From a virus, in IMG/VR virus record IMGVR_UViG_3300042874_000422, positions 1 through 64,000 of that record: 64,000 nucleotides of DNA. One strand, 5' to 3'. The stretch's first letter is position 1. Each line of letters begins with the position of its first letter. The translations under genes and the position numbers were made by a program. Positions 54,537 to 61,776 of this stretch are shown here, piece after piece. Under the pieces are notes generated by a model. It saw only the letters and a list, made by a program, of their open reading frames with translations, was not told where the DNA came from and searched no databases.

Positions 54537-54779
54537 ATGCCTGGCCCTCGTCGAACGAGACCCAAGAAAGCGCCTCGCACCGCCAAGAAGCTGGCGAAGC
54601 GCAAGCGCAAGCGCACGACCGCGCGGAAGCCGCGTGACGTGGAGGTCACCCGCCGTTCACTAGCGATCGCGTCCTGTGACAATGCGACCCGCGCTCGATG
54701 CGCGGGAGGGACACGGCGTGCCCGCCTTGGCAGGATGTGTCCACCCGACACGTGTGGGCGCACACTGCGTGCATTGTGA
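54537..54779 (+). CDS. Lys/Arg-rich protein (80 aa)
   Basis: MPGPRRTRPKKAPRTAKKLA, KRKRKRTTARKPRD, then Cys-containing ARCAGG and MCPPDTC. It is divergent from the HTH gene and lies within the same insertion; its end overlaps the HNH fragment. Protamine-like start. Moderately supported. Confidence 0.5.
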   Translation: MPGPRRTRPKKAPRTAKKLAKRKRKRTTARKPRDVEVTRRSLAIASCDNATRARCAGGTRRARLGRMCPPDTCGRTLRAL

Positions 54780-54978
54780 TGCCGCGACCGCCGTAGTCCG
54801 GGTACGGCTCGCTGCGCTTGTTGAAGCACCGCGTCTTGATGCTCGACCAGGCACGGTAGAGGGCGTTCACGGTTGTGCCGGTGGCGCGCGTGCCTCTGGC
54901 CGCACCGTGCTTGGCGCTAGCGATATTCCGCGCGACGAGATCTGGTCGAGGTCCAACACCCATGACCGACCGTCGCAC
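54646..54978 (-). pseudogene. N-terminal half of the split HNH-type endonuclease
   Basis: LYRAWSSIKTRCFNKRSEPY, PDYGGRGIT is the first half of the same family (xAWxxIKxRCxNxxxxxYxxYGGRGI). After that the sequence diverges and does not reach the DRIDN motif. GTG 54978 or ATG 54963 as start. Confidence 0.7.
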
Positions 54979-54989
54979 GCAGGTCAGAC

Positions 54990-55020
54990 AAACGAAAAGC
55001 CGCCCACGTTGGGCGGCTTT
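54990..55020 (-). terminator. Strong intrinsic terminator
   Basis: AAAGCCGCCCA / TGGGCGGCTTT (11 bp, 3-nt loop), followed on the minus strand by TTTTCGTTTG. Ends the capsid transcript. Confidence 0.8.
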
Positions 55021-55028
55021 GGTTGCCG

Positions 55029-55060
55029 AAGCAGCTACGCCTAAATAGGCGTAATTGCTT
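55029..55060 (-). terminator. Second hairpin after the capsid gene
   Basis: AAGCA...TGCTT enclosing TACGCC/GGCGTA at the very end of the gene. It may be an RNA-stabilising 3' hairpin or an attenuator. Confidence 0.5.
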
Positions 55061-55770
55061 TAGACAACGCTCCTCTTGATGAGGCCGTAGAGGTACGTCT
55101 TGACGTCCGCGAACGTCAGAGCCGCACCGTTGTCAGCAGCCGCCTGGCTGATGACGATCGGCGCCTCGGGCTGGAACGACATCTTGAAGCCGAGGTTCTC
55201 GCGGAGGTCGATCGGCAGGACCATCGCGTTGCGATCACGGGGCGACGGGACGCCGTTCTGCGCCAGCTCGAATGAGCTGGTCGTGGCGAACACGTAGTAG
55301 CCGTGACCCTGCGGGTAGTCCTGCATCACGCCGTACGTGTAGACCTTCCCGTTGTACGAGAATTCCAGGTACGTCACGCGATCGAACTGGAACAGCGTGT
55401 TGAGGATCGGCGGGGCCGAGAGCGCGCCCGAGCCGTCCGCGAGGACAGGCTGCGTCGGGTTCGCCGTCGGGCCGCGCATGACGCGGACCATCTTCACGCC
55501 GATGCCGTACACGTACATCTCCCACGACTGCGGCAGACCGGAGTCGCCGTTACGGGGGACGTTGGTGTCGACGCGCGTCGAGGCGCGCGTGCCGCCCGGG
55601 ATGGGCTGCGAGCGGCCAGCCGTGAACGCCTCGACCGGCGAGGTCTGGGTGTTCGTGATCTGGACGGTGCTGTAGAGCTTGTCGTCGATCCAGTCGCTGA
55701 TCGCGACCGTCTGCCCGTTGGGCAGGGTGAGGGTCGTGGTTCCGGGTGCTACGCCAACAGTTCCAGCCAT
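55060..55770 (-). CDS. Major capsid protein candidate (236 aa)
   Basis: No family recognised. All-beta pattern with many short strands (TTTLTLPNGQTVAISDW; YSTVQITNTQTSPVEAF; GGTRASTRVDTNVPRNG; EMYVYGIGVKMVRVMRG; GYYVFATTSSFELAQNG; LGFKMSFQPEAPIVIS) and a C-terminal helix (ADVKTYLYGLIKRSV). Strong AGGAGA site, a dedicated 3' double terminator and an RNA element just upstream point to an abundant protein. A jelly-roll capsid protein fits; proof requires structure prediction. Confidence 0.65.
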   Translation of the reverse strand: MAGTVGVAPGTTTLTLPNGQTVAISDWIDDKLYSTVQITNTQTSPVEAFTAGRSQPIPGGTRASTRVDTNVPRNGDSGLPQSWEMYVYGIGVKMVRVMRGPTANPTQPVLADGSGALSAPPILNTLFQFDRVTYLEFSYNGKVYTYGVMQDYPQGHGYYVFATTSSFELAQNGVPSPRDRNAMVLPIDLRENLGFKMSFQPEAPIVISQAAADNGAALTFADVKTYLYGLIKRSVV

Positions 55771-55977
55771 GTCACGTTCTCCTGAGAAGAGGGTCTAGGA
55801 AGCCCGAACGTCGGGGGACGTCCCCCTGGGTTCGGTAGGCCGCGAAACACGCGGCTTGGCCGGCTTAAACGGGGTCGAACCGTCTCCTCCCTCGGGCCTT
55901 GAACCTTCGGGTGCTCTCACCGGAGAGCTTGTCAGCCGTCGACACGGGTTGCCCCGTGCGAGCGAGTTGTCAGGGAA
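55771..55977 (-). ncRNA. Structured RNA / leader upstream of the capsid candidate
   Basis: On the minus strand, five near-perfect hairpins in 150 nt: CACGGG-GCAA-CCCGTG (55943-55958), GCTCTC-CGGT-GAGAGC (55913-55928), GCCGCG-TGTTT-CGCGGC (55839-55855), and a nested pair CCGAAC/GTTCGG (55804-55835) around GGGGG-ACGT-CCCCC (55813-55826). It lies directly between the stop of the upstream gene and the ribosome site of the capsid candidate. No coding frame is convincing. It may be a 5' UTR stabiliser, a packaging or regulatory RNA, or a processed small RNA. Confidence 0.6.
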
Positions 55978-56670
55978 CTAGCGGCTGCCGCCGAGCAAGG
56001 TCGCGCCGTACGCAGCCGACAGACCGTGGATCTGCGGACCGCCGAGGAGCGAGACCTGGCTCGACCGCGAGCTGGGCTGGCCGAGCAAGCTCACGGGAGC
56101 CGAGCGACCGAGTGACGTACCGGCGAAGCCGGGACCCGCAACGCCCGGGATCGTGCCGACCGACTGCGGCTGTGGCGCGATCGACGGGATGCCAAGGCCA
56201 TTCAGGTAATTCATCTTCGGGATGCCGAGACCGTTCAGGTACGTCCCATCAGCCTGACGACGCATACCGAGGCCGTTGAGCGCGTTCACCTGCGCGATAC
56301 CGAGGCCGGCCATCGCGCCCGGCTCCTTCTCGACGGCGGTCTGCACGGCGGCACTCGCCACCGCGACCGGGAACAGGAGCTTCTCGATGTACGAGAGGCC
56401 CGCTGCGAGGAACGAACCAACGACGGAGCCGAGCGCCATCGGGCGCGTCGAGCGCATCGCTGCGAGGAGACCGGAGGTGCCGAGGCCCGCGAGCAGGCCG
56501 TACAGCTCGCGGTTCTTCGCGTTCTTGCCGCCCTGGACGTGAGCGAGCGCCATCGACGTCACGCCTGCGACGCCACCGCCGATGAGCGTGCCGTAAAAGC
56601 TCAGCGGACCAGCGCTGAGACCGAGGCCGAGCAGGTTGACTTCTCCGAGTAGCTTCGCGCGACGGGCCAT
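55978..56670 (-). CDS. Multi-span membrane protein with LNGLG repeats
   Basis: 230 aa. Opening ARRAKLLGEVNLLGLGLSAG, then several hydrophobic segments in residues 20-115 (SFYGTLIGGGVAGVTSMALA; YGLLAGLGTSGLLAAM; LGSVVGSFLAAGLSYIEKLL; LFPVAVASAAVQTAV). The C-terminal half repeats NGLGM/NGLGI (three copies) and SLLG. Adjacent to the capsid candidate. A major particle-membrane protein is a good guess. Confidence 0.75.
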   Translation of the reverse strand: MARRAKLLGEVNLLGLGLSAGPLSFYGTLIGGGVAGVTSMALAHVQGGKNAKNRELYGLLAGLGTSGLLAAMRSTRPMALGSVVGSFLAAGLSYIEKLLFPVAVASAAVQTAVEKEPGAMAGLGIAQVNALNGLGMRRQADGTYLNGLGIPKMNYLNGLGIPSIAPQPQSVGTIPGVAGPGFAGTSLGRSAPVSLLGQPSSRSSQVSLLGGPQIHGLSAAYGATLLGGSR

Positions 56671-56684
56671 TGACGTTCTCCTTG

Positions 56685-56867
56685 TTATCGAGTCGGGTTG
56701 GAGCAGCTACCGGTGAACACCAGCCCGCTGCGATGCTTCTTGCTCTTGGGGACTCTGCAGATCTCGACGCCGCGCTTCGTTCGCTTGTTGAACACGCAGC
56801 GACAGTCGGTGCGCTGAACCGGACGTTCCCCGACGCCGGCCAACGTCATGACGTGATTCTTCGCCAC
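56685..56867 (-). CDS. Small basic Cys-rich protein (60 aa)
   Basis: GTG start sharing a base with the preceding TAG (as at 1437 and 36302). CRCVFNKRTKRGVEICRVPK, then KHRSGLVFTGSC. Basic with four cysteines. Possibly a virion DNA-binding or disulfide-linked protein. Confidence 0.6.
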   Translation of the reverse strand: MAKNHVMTLAGVGERPVQRTDCRCVFNKRTKRGVEICRVPKSKKHRSGLVFTGSCSNPTR

Positions 56868-57352
56868 TAACCGTTCCACCAACGGTTGGTCCACTGGTGC
56901 CAGCTCGTCTCGGCCTGCGAGCGAGCGTAAGCGTTCGGCAGACCACCACCCTTGAGGAGATGGGCGACCATCTGCTCCTTGGCGATCATCTGCGGCGCGA
57001 TCTCCTCGCCGACCTGCGGGTAGCCCGCGCCCCAGCCGGGCTGGATCATGCCGCCGGCGCCGATCGCGTGCATCCGCTCCATCGGAAGCGCCTGGAGGAC
57101 CTGCTTCTTCGCCTGCTTCTTCGCGCGCCACGCGGCGAATTGCAGACGAATGCGATCGATGACGCCGACACCGCGAAGACCGCCGAGACCGTTGGTCTGG
57201 AGATCCATCGGGTACTGCGTGAACGACGCCGCCACCGACTGGACGTCGGCATTCGGGTCGTAGCCGATCGCCGGCTGGAGGACGCTCGTGCGGTAGACCC
57301 TATCGGGCCTGACGTAGTGCGAGGTGCCCCCATGCCGCGTGATGATCTGCAT
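56867..57352 (-). CDS. Hypothetical protein with NGLGGLRG motif (161 aa)
   Basis: QTNGLGGLRGVGVIDRIRLQ, FAAWRAKKQAKKQV, MERMHAIGAGGMIQPGWGAG. No membrane segment; basic central helix. TACACA lies 6 nt before the ATG. Upstream of the membrane and capsid genes; likely a particle protein. Confidence 0.65.
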   Translation of the reverse strand: MQIITRHGGTSHYVRPDRVYRTSVLQPAIGYDPNADVQSVAASFTQYPMDLQTNGLGGLRGVGVIDRIRLQFAAWRAKKQAKKQVLQALPMERMHAIGAGGMIQPGWGAGYPQVGEEIAPQMIAKEQMVAHLLKGGGLPNAYARSQAETSWHQWTNRWWNG

Positions 57353-57514
57353 GGTTCATGTGTACCGACGTAGACGTAACTAAGCAATATTGTTAAAGAA
57401 CTTAGAACAGCAGATCACATGAGGCTTCATAACACCCTGAAAGATCGTTCCAAGCGCCCGCGCTTGATCAATTCTTTGATCTGTCGTTCGGAAGGTGCGA
57501 CAGAACGTAGACAC

Positions 57515-58054
57515 GTGCGAACCGTGTATTTCCTGTCGAACAGCGATCTCTCGCGCGTGAAGATCGGCAAAGCGACACGAACTTCGACACGGGTTCGCGC
57601 CGTTCAGGCTGGGTCTGCCGAGCAACTCTTACTCGTGGCCGAGGTCGACGGCTACACACACGTCGAACGCTGGTTTCACGATCGCTTCGCGACACGCCGA
57701 ATCCACAACGAGTGGTTCGTAGTCGACGACGAGCTTGGAAAAACAATCGCAGAGATCCAGCGCGCAGGGCGCGGCGCGAGCAGACATCTTTGCCCTGATG
57801 CTTTTGCGAAAGATCTGCCGCCACAGATCAACGCGCACACGAAACTGACACCCGAGATCGTCGAAGAAGCACGCTGTCGCTACGATCGCGGAGAATCGAT
57901 CACGGCGCTGATTCACCGCTTCTCGGCGATCAAGCCGCTCGATCTCAGTCGGGCGGTGTTCGGGCTCACCTGGCAACAACTGGCGCCGACGACGCGAAAA
58001 CCACCTGACGATCTGCGTCGGTTGCTTCAGGGCAAGTATCGTAGAGTCTCGTAG
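57515..58054 (+). CDS. GIY-YIG (T5orf172-type) nuclease with HTH tail
   Basis: 179 aa, GTG start (GTG 57524 is an alternative). TVYFLSNSDLSRVKIGKATR (Y, I/G and R of GIY-YIG), TRVRAVQAGS, ERWFHDRFATRRIHNEWF (catalytic-type E/H region). The C-terminus (ITALIHRFSAIKPLDLSRAV) is HTH-like. A mobile endonuclease or DNA-processing enzyme. Confidence 0.75.
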   Translation: MRTVYFLSNSDLSRVKIGKATRTSTRVRAVQAGSAEQLLLVAEVDGYTHVERWFHDRFATRRIHNEWFVVDDELGKTIAEIQRAGRGASRHLCPDAFAKDLPPQINAHTKLTPEIVEEARCRYDRGESITALIHRFSAIKPLDLSRAVFGLTWQQLAPTTRKPPDDLRRLLQGKYRRVS

Positions 58055-58056
58055 CC

Positions 58057-58593
58057 ATGATGATCCTCAATCCGACGACCGCTGCTGCCGTGGTGCTGCA
58101 CGCGAGCGATGGGGTGTGGATCATGTTCCTGCAGTCGACGGCGCCCTGTGATCCGTACGGCCCAATCATGATCGAGAGCACGATGCGGGAACGGCTCGCG
58201 GCTCGTTTGACAGATCTCAACGAGGACAACGCCTACGGTCTCCGATTGATCGGTCTGATGCCGGTGAACGACCCCAAGAATGTCGACACCGTCTTGGAGG
58301 CGTTCGACGCCTACCGGCTGCACGATGCGTGGTTCGCACCGAACGCCGAGCTTTTGGCGTTCATCGCCGAGAACGCCCAAGACGCGATCTCGTTGCTCCT
58401 GGCGCAAACGCGGCCCGGCGCGCTCCCTGACGCACCGATCATGATCAACGAAATGGCTGACATCCTCGGGGTCTCGGTACCGACGGTGCGGCGCATGATC
58501 AAGCTGGAGGAGATCCCGTTCCTGAAGTTCGGCCGAGTCTACCGTTTCATCGCCGCCGATGTTCTCGCGAGCCTAGAACGACGCCAGCGGTAA
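58057..58593 (+). CDS. Degenerate GIY-YIG-like protein with HTH_17 tail
   Basis: 178 aa. The N-terminal half (GVWIMFLQSTA, ERLAARLTDLNEDNAYGLRL, LEAFDAYRLHDAWFAPNAEL) follows the T5orf172 layout, but the catalytic residues are not all visible. The C-terminal half (NEMADILGVSVPTVRRMIKL, EEIPFLKFGRVYRFIA) is an excisionase-type HTH. Adjacent to the T5orf172 gene; probably derived from it by duplication and fusion. Confidence 0.65.
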   Translation: MMILNPTTAAAVVLHASDGVWIMFLQSTAPCDPYGPIMIESTMRERLAARLTDLNEDNAYGLRLIGLMPVNDPKNVDTVLEAFDAYRLHDAWFAPNAELLAFIAENAQDAISLLLAQTRPGALPDAPIMINEMADILGVSVPTVRRMIKLEEIPFLKFGRVYRFIAADVLASLERRQR

Positions 58594-58619
58594 CCGCACT
58601 GCCGCGCTGCCGGATCCTA

Positions 58620-58892
58620 CTACTTCAGAATCGCCGCGAGCCCGCCGAGAACGCCGAGACCGAGCGCGGCCACGGTGCCGACGACAATCCACTTGCGATT
58701 CTTCCACCACCATGAATCGAACATCGCGTTAGCGGCGTCGATCGGGGCGTCCATTGTACCGCCGAGGTAAGGGCCGACCGGCTGCGCCGTCGACTGCGTC
58801 ATGCCCGGCGGGAACCGCATGTCGGTGACCTGCGGATTCATCGCGGGATCCATGTTGAACTGCCACGCTGGGATGAACCCGAGGTTGTTCAT
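58620..58892 (-). CDS. Small C-terminally anchored membrane protein (90 aa)
   Basis: Polar N-terminus (NNLGFIPAWQFNMDPAMNPQ), then membrane segment KWIVVGTVAALGLGVLGGLA ending AILK. One of the run of tail-anchored proteins; GATGTAAGC precedes the start. Confidence 0.7.
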   Translation of the reverse strand: MNNLGFIPAWQFNMDPAMNPQVTDMRFPPGMTQSTAQPVGPYLGGTMDAPIDAANAMFDSWWWKNRKWIVVGTVAALGLGVLGGLAAILK

Positions 58893-58906
58893 GGCGTCAG
58901 CTTACA

Positions 58907-59221
58907 TCACTTCGGTTTCGCGAAGCCGGGCTTGCGAGCGATGGCCACGATCGGCGTGAACACCGGGAAGAGCCCACCCATGAGGAACCACCACACACCC
59001 CAGCCAATGCTGCCGTGGTTGCGCTTGATCCCGTGGTAACCACTCGCGCCTGCTGACGCGAGCGCAAGGAGCCCCCAGATCGTGTTCTTTGTGATCTTCG
59101 ACGAGTCGACGATCGGCGGTGCGTCGGTGACGACAGGTTCAGCACTGAGGTGACCGAGCCCGTTCAGCCCGTACAGCCCATGTACACCGGTCATCCCGCG
59201 CAACGCTTGCAGATTCAACAT
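58907..59221 (-). CDS. Membrane protein with LYGLNGLG motif (104 aa)
   Basis: LNLQALRGMTGVHGLYGLNG, then two membrane segments (NTIWGLLALASAGASGYHGI; GVWWFLMGGLFPVFTPIVAI) and a basic tail. The N-terminal GLYGLNGLG repeat links it to the 55978 and 56867 proteins. Confidence 0.7.
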   Translation of the reverse strand: MLNLQALRGMTGVHGLYGLNGLGHLSAEPVVTDAPPIVDSSKITKNTIWGLLALASAGASGYHGIKRNHGSIGWGVWWFLMGGLFPVFTPIVAIARKPGFAKPK

Positions 59222-59239
59222 GCGTCGATGATGCCGCTG

Positions 59240-59932
59240 CTACGCGGGGAAGTCGAGAGCCTCGGCGTAAGGGACCTCGACCGCGTACTTGTTGCGGCCG
59301 GGTAGCGTCGTGTCGAGCGCGACCCACTTCGACGGGCCGTTCTTCGGCAACCCTGCGAGCGGGAAGATGTGCGACCAGTCGTCGCTCTTGCTCTCTTTCA
59401 TCACGCGAAGGCGCGGCGTGATGCCATTGAGCGCGAGCAAGGTCGCGATCAGCACGCTCTGGTCGTCGCAATCACCGCCGCCGAATTCCAGCGTGCGCCG
59501 CGCGCTCTGATAAAGGTCGATACCCTCGACGTCGCCGTTCGGGAACTTGATCGGCGCGACATCGCCCGTGTACCGGACGTTGTCCTTGACGAAGTTGTAC
59601 ACCGCACGCGCCTCGCACTCACCATCGCGCTCGGGGCACTGCGACGTGATCTTGAGTGCGAGCTTGCGCATCTCCGGATCTTGCACCGACTTGTGGACGA
59701 GTTTCTGGATCGACGCGAGGCGCTCTTCGATCGGCATTCCTTCGCTGGCGCGAAGCGTCGTTCGCATGTTGCCGTCGGAGTAGCCGTCGATCGCCGGCGC
59801 CTCTTCGTACCGCTTCGACATGAAACGTACACGTCCGAGGCTCGCCGTCTTGCGCTGACGGTAAATGAAGTACCCGCCAAGGAGAGCGACACCGAGACCA
59901 ACGAGGCCCCATTGCTTGCGTGACAGCGCCAT
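59240..59932 (-). CDS. Membrane-anchored transglutaminase-like cysteine protease
   Basis: 230 aa. Membrane segment WGLVGLGVALLGGYFIY (about 8-24), then a transglutaminase-core domain: GGGDCDDQSVLIATLLALNG (C155), WSHIFPLAG (H188), KWVALDTT (D207). Likely a processing protease or wall-related enzyme fixed in a membrane. TACCGT (59941-59946) lies 8 nt before the ATG. Confidence 0.8.
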   Translation of the reverse strand: MALSRKQWGLVGLGVALLGGYFIYRQRKTASLGRVRFMSKRYEEAPAIDGYSDGNMRTTLRASEGMPIEERLASIQKLVHKSVQDPEMRKLALKITSQCPERDGECEARAVYNFVKDNVRYTGDVAPIKFPNGDVEGIDLYQSARRTLEFGGGDCDDQSVLIATLLALNGITPRLRVMKESKSDDWSHIFPLAGLPKNGPSKWVALDTTLPGRNKYAVEVPYAEALDFPA

Positions 59933-59940
59933 TGGTCCTG

Positions 59941-59965
59941 ACGGTATCACGCTCTATGTTAGGCT
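59941..59965. promoter_or_regulatory. Divergent promoters
   Basis: Minus TACCGT (59941-59946) serves ATG 59932; plus TAGGCT (59960-59965) ends 6 nt before ATG 59972. Confidence 0.6.
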
Positions 59966-59971
59966 CGCGAT

Positions 59972-60370
59972 ATGCTCCAGTTCTCCCCTCTTGGCTCCGT
60001 GTCCGATGACTACGTGGATTGCTTGGCCGAGGGTGGAGATGCGGACGTCTGCCGAGAGCTGCATCCGCCGACACCTGGCGCGCCCACGACCTCGCCGATC
60101 ATGACGGCGGAAGAACAGCAGATCGCTTCGAGCCATGCGTGCGACGTCTGCGACCCGAACACGCAGTGGTGTGACGGCACGACGTGTATCCCGTTTACCG
60201 TCGAAGAACAGGCTAAGTGGGCTGCTGTCGGAAAGCCGCCCGAGCAGATCGTCGTTCGGGCGAGCCCGACCCGATCGCTCATCCCCGGTGTTTCCAACAC
60301 GACGCTCGCGATCGGCGCGGCCTTGCTCGGGCTGGGTGTCATCGCCTACAAGCGCACGCGCCGAGCGTGA
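59972..60370 (+). CDS. Tail-anchored Cys-rich protein (132 aa)
   Basis: Cysteines in DCLAE, VCREL, ACDVCDPNTQWCDGTTC; C-terminal membrane segment NTTLAIGAALLGLGVIAY, then KRTRRA. It begins the plus-strand row of tail-anchored proteins. Unknown. Confidence 0.7.
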   Translation: MLQFSPLGSVSDDYVDCLAEGGDADVCRELHPPTPGAPTTSPIMTAEEQQIASSHACDVCDPNTQWCDGTTCIPFTVEEQAKWAAVGKPPEQIVVRASPTRSLIPGVSNTTLAIGAALLGLGVIAYKRTRRA

Positions 60371-60401
60371 TAGCCTACGTTCCAAGGAAGGTGAAGAAGA
60401 C

Positions 60402-60764
60402 ATGATTACGATGAACGGACTCGGAGCAGGCGGCGATAACTGCGACCCAGCAACGTCGTGGTACCAGTCCGACCCGAACATGGCGTACTACGGGAGCTGC
60501 ATCCCGTTCGCCGGCCTTCCCGGCTCAAGCTCGACCGGCCCCGCGCCGACGACGCAGACGACGGCAGCGTCTCCGTGGTGGGGCTCGCTCCTCACCAGCC
60601 TCACGTCGGGCGTGGTCAAGGGCATCGTCGGCAACGACGGTCAGCCCGCGACTCCGACGATGCCGCCGCCCAGGATGCCGCCCACGCCGTGGTACGCAAC
60701 GCCGACCGGCATGATCGGCATCGGTGTCGGTGCGGTCGCGCTGATCTTCCTGCTGAGGAAGTAA
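60402..60764 (+). CDS. Tail-anchored protein with NGLG start (120 aa)
   Basis: MITMNGLGAGGDNCDPATSW, a Pro-rich linker (PATPTMPPPRMPPTP) and C-terminal membrane segment GMIGIGVGAVALIFLLRK. AAGGAAGG upstream of the ATG. Unknown. Confidence 0.7.
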   Translation: MITMNGLGAGGDNCDPATSWYQSDPNMAYYGSCIPFAGLPGSSSTGPAPTTQTTAASPWWGSLLTSLTSGVVKGIVGNDGQPATPTMPPPRMPPTPWYATPTGMIGIGVGAVALIFLLRK

Positions 60765-61018
60765 TGCTGGCGGTCTCACCAGCAAAGCAACCGCTCGCCG
60801 GGATTCTCGATAACTTCATCGACTCAGTCACCGGTAGAGCCGTCTCCAGCGCGACCACCGCCGCACAACCGCTGCTCGACGACGTCGAGCGACGAGTCAA
60901 GGCGCTCATTCTGCCTGTGGTCTTCTTCACCGCCGGTAGCTTCTTGATCGGGCTACTCACGTACCGCGAAGTGGCCAAGCGATCGAAACCGGTCGCGGGA
61001 CTCCGAGGGCGCCGATGA
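60764..61018 (+). CDS. Tail-anchored protein (84 aa)
   Basis: Helical N-terminus (GILDNFIDSVTGRAVSSATT), membrane segment ALILPVVFFTAGSFLIGLLT and basic end (KRSKPVAGLRGRR). TAATG overlap with the preceding gene, ATGA with the next. Confidence 0.7.
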   Translation: MLAVSPAKQPLAGILDNFIDSVTGRAVSSATTAAQPLLDDVERRVKALILPVVFFTAGSFLIGLLTYREVAKRSKPVAGLRGRR

Positions 61019-61314
61019 TTCTCCTGAACCCGAACGTTGGCGTTGCGCCAGGCACCACGACCATGCAGCTCGGCGAAGCGTGCGCGCCGGATCCGATCGA
61101 GCCCGAGTCGCCGTTCACGCAGATGGTCACGACGTACGCGCCGTCGTCGACGACACTCGACACCGGCGTGGAGCTGTGGATCCCGTACCAAGACACCGTT
61201 CGCTTACGTGGGCTCGGTGAGATTGCGCCGCCGCGCTGGGGGCTCGTGCTGCTCGCCGGACTCACCGCGTTCGGCATCGTGCTCGGATTGCGACGTTGGC
61301 GCGCCAAGCGTTGA
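61015..61314 (+). CDS. Tail-anchored protein (99 aa)
   Basis: Beta-rich front (VGVAPGTTTMQLGEACAPDP), then membrane segment GLVLLAGLTAFGIVLGL and end RRWRAKR. The front VGVAPGTTT also opens the capsid candidate (MAGTVGVAPGTTTLTL), a shared peptide worth noting. Confidence 0.7.
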   Translation: MILLNPNVGVAPGTTTMQLGEACAPDPIEPESPFTQMVTTYAPSSTTLDTGVELWIPYQDTVRLRGLGEIAPPRWGLVLLAGLTAFGIVLGLRRWRAKR

Positions 61315-61332
61315 GCGTGATACCGTAGCCGC

Positions 61333-61776
61333 ATGCTCGGTTTCATTCCCGCGCCGATGGGCCAGAAGGTCCCCGGGCAGTACCCGAATCAGATCCAGTA
61401 CAGCTACGGCGGCGACGGTCACTACCTCTGTCCCCCGGATCCGCGGTTCAACCAGCACGGCGAGATCGGGATGTACTACGACACGCCGCTCGGTGGCCCA
61501 CAGATCCCGACGGACGCAGAGCTGGCGACCGTCTACGGCCGGACACCGGTCGCGAGCGCGTGGATCACCGCCAAGGAAGGCTACTTCCCGTCGCCGTGGC
61601 GACCGCCGGGCGGCTGGAACCCCGCTGGCGCATGGGGCCCGCAGCCGAGCTTGGGCGCTGCGCCCATGATCTTCTACAAGTTCGGCATGTCGCCGCTACT
61701 GTGGGGGCTCGTCGCGGGCGCGGGCGGGCTCCTCTGGTGGATGACGCACAAGACCAAGCCGCGTCGGAGGCGTTAG
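61333..61776 (+). CDS. Tail-anchored protein with Pro/Trp-rich ectodomain (147 aa)
   Basis: GFIPAPMGQKVPGQYPNQIQ, WRPPGGWNPAGAWGPQPS, then membrane segment MSPLLWGLVAGAGGLLWWM and tail THKTKPRRRR. TACCGT (61321-61326) ends 6 nt before the ATG. The front FIPA recalls the 58620 protein. Confidence 0.75.
   Translation: MLGFIPAPMGQKVPGQYPNQIQYSYGGDGHYLCPPDPRFNQHGEIGMYYDTPLGGPQIPTDAELATVYGRTPVASAWITAKEGYFPSPWRPPGGWNPAGAWGPQPSLGAAPMIFYKFGMSPLLWGLVAGAGGLLWWMTHKTKPRRRR

Noticed and set aside
55771-55977. Hammerhead ribozyme
   Set aside because: A CTGACAA...CGAAGG stretch is suggestive, but the conserved CUGAUGA and GAAA cores are not present in the right order.
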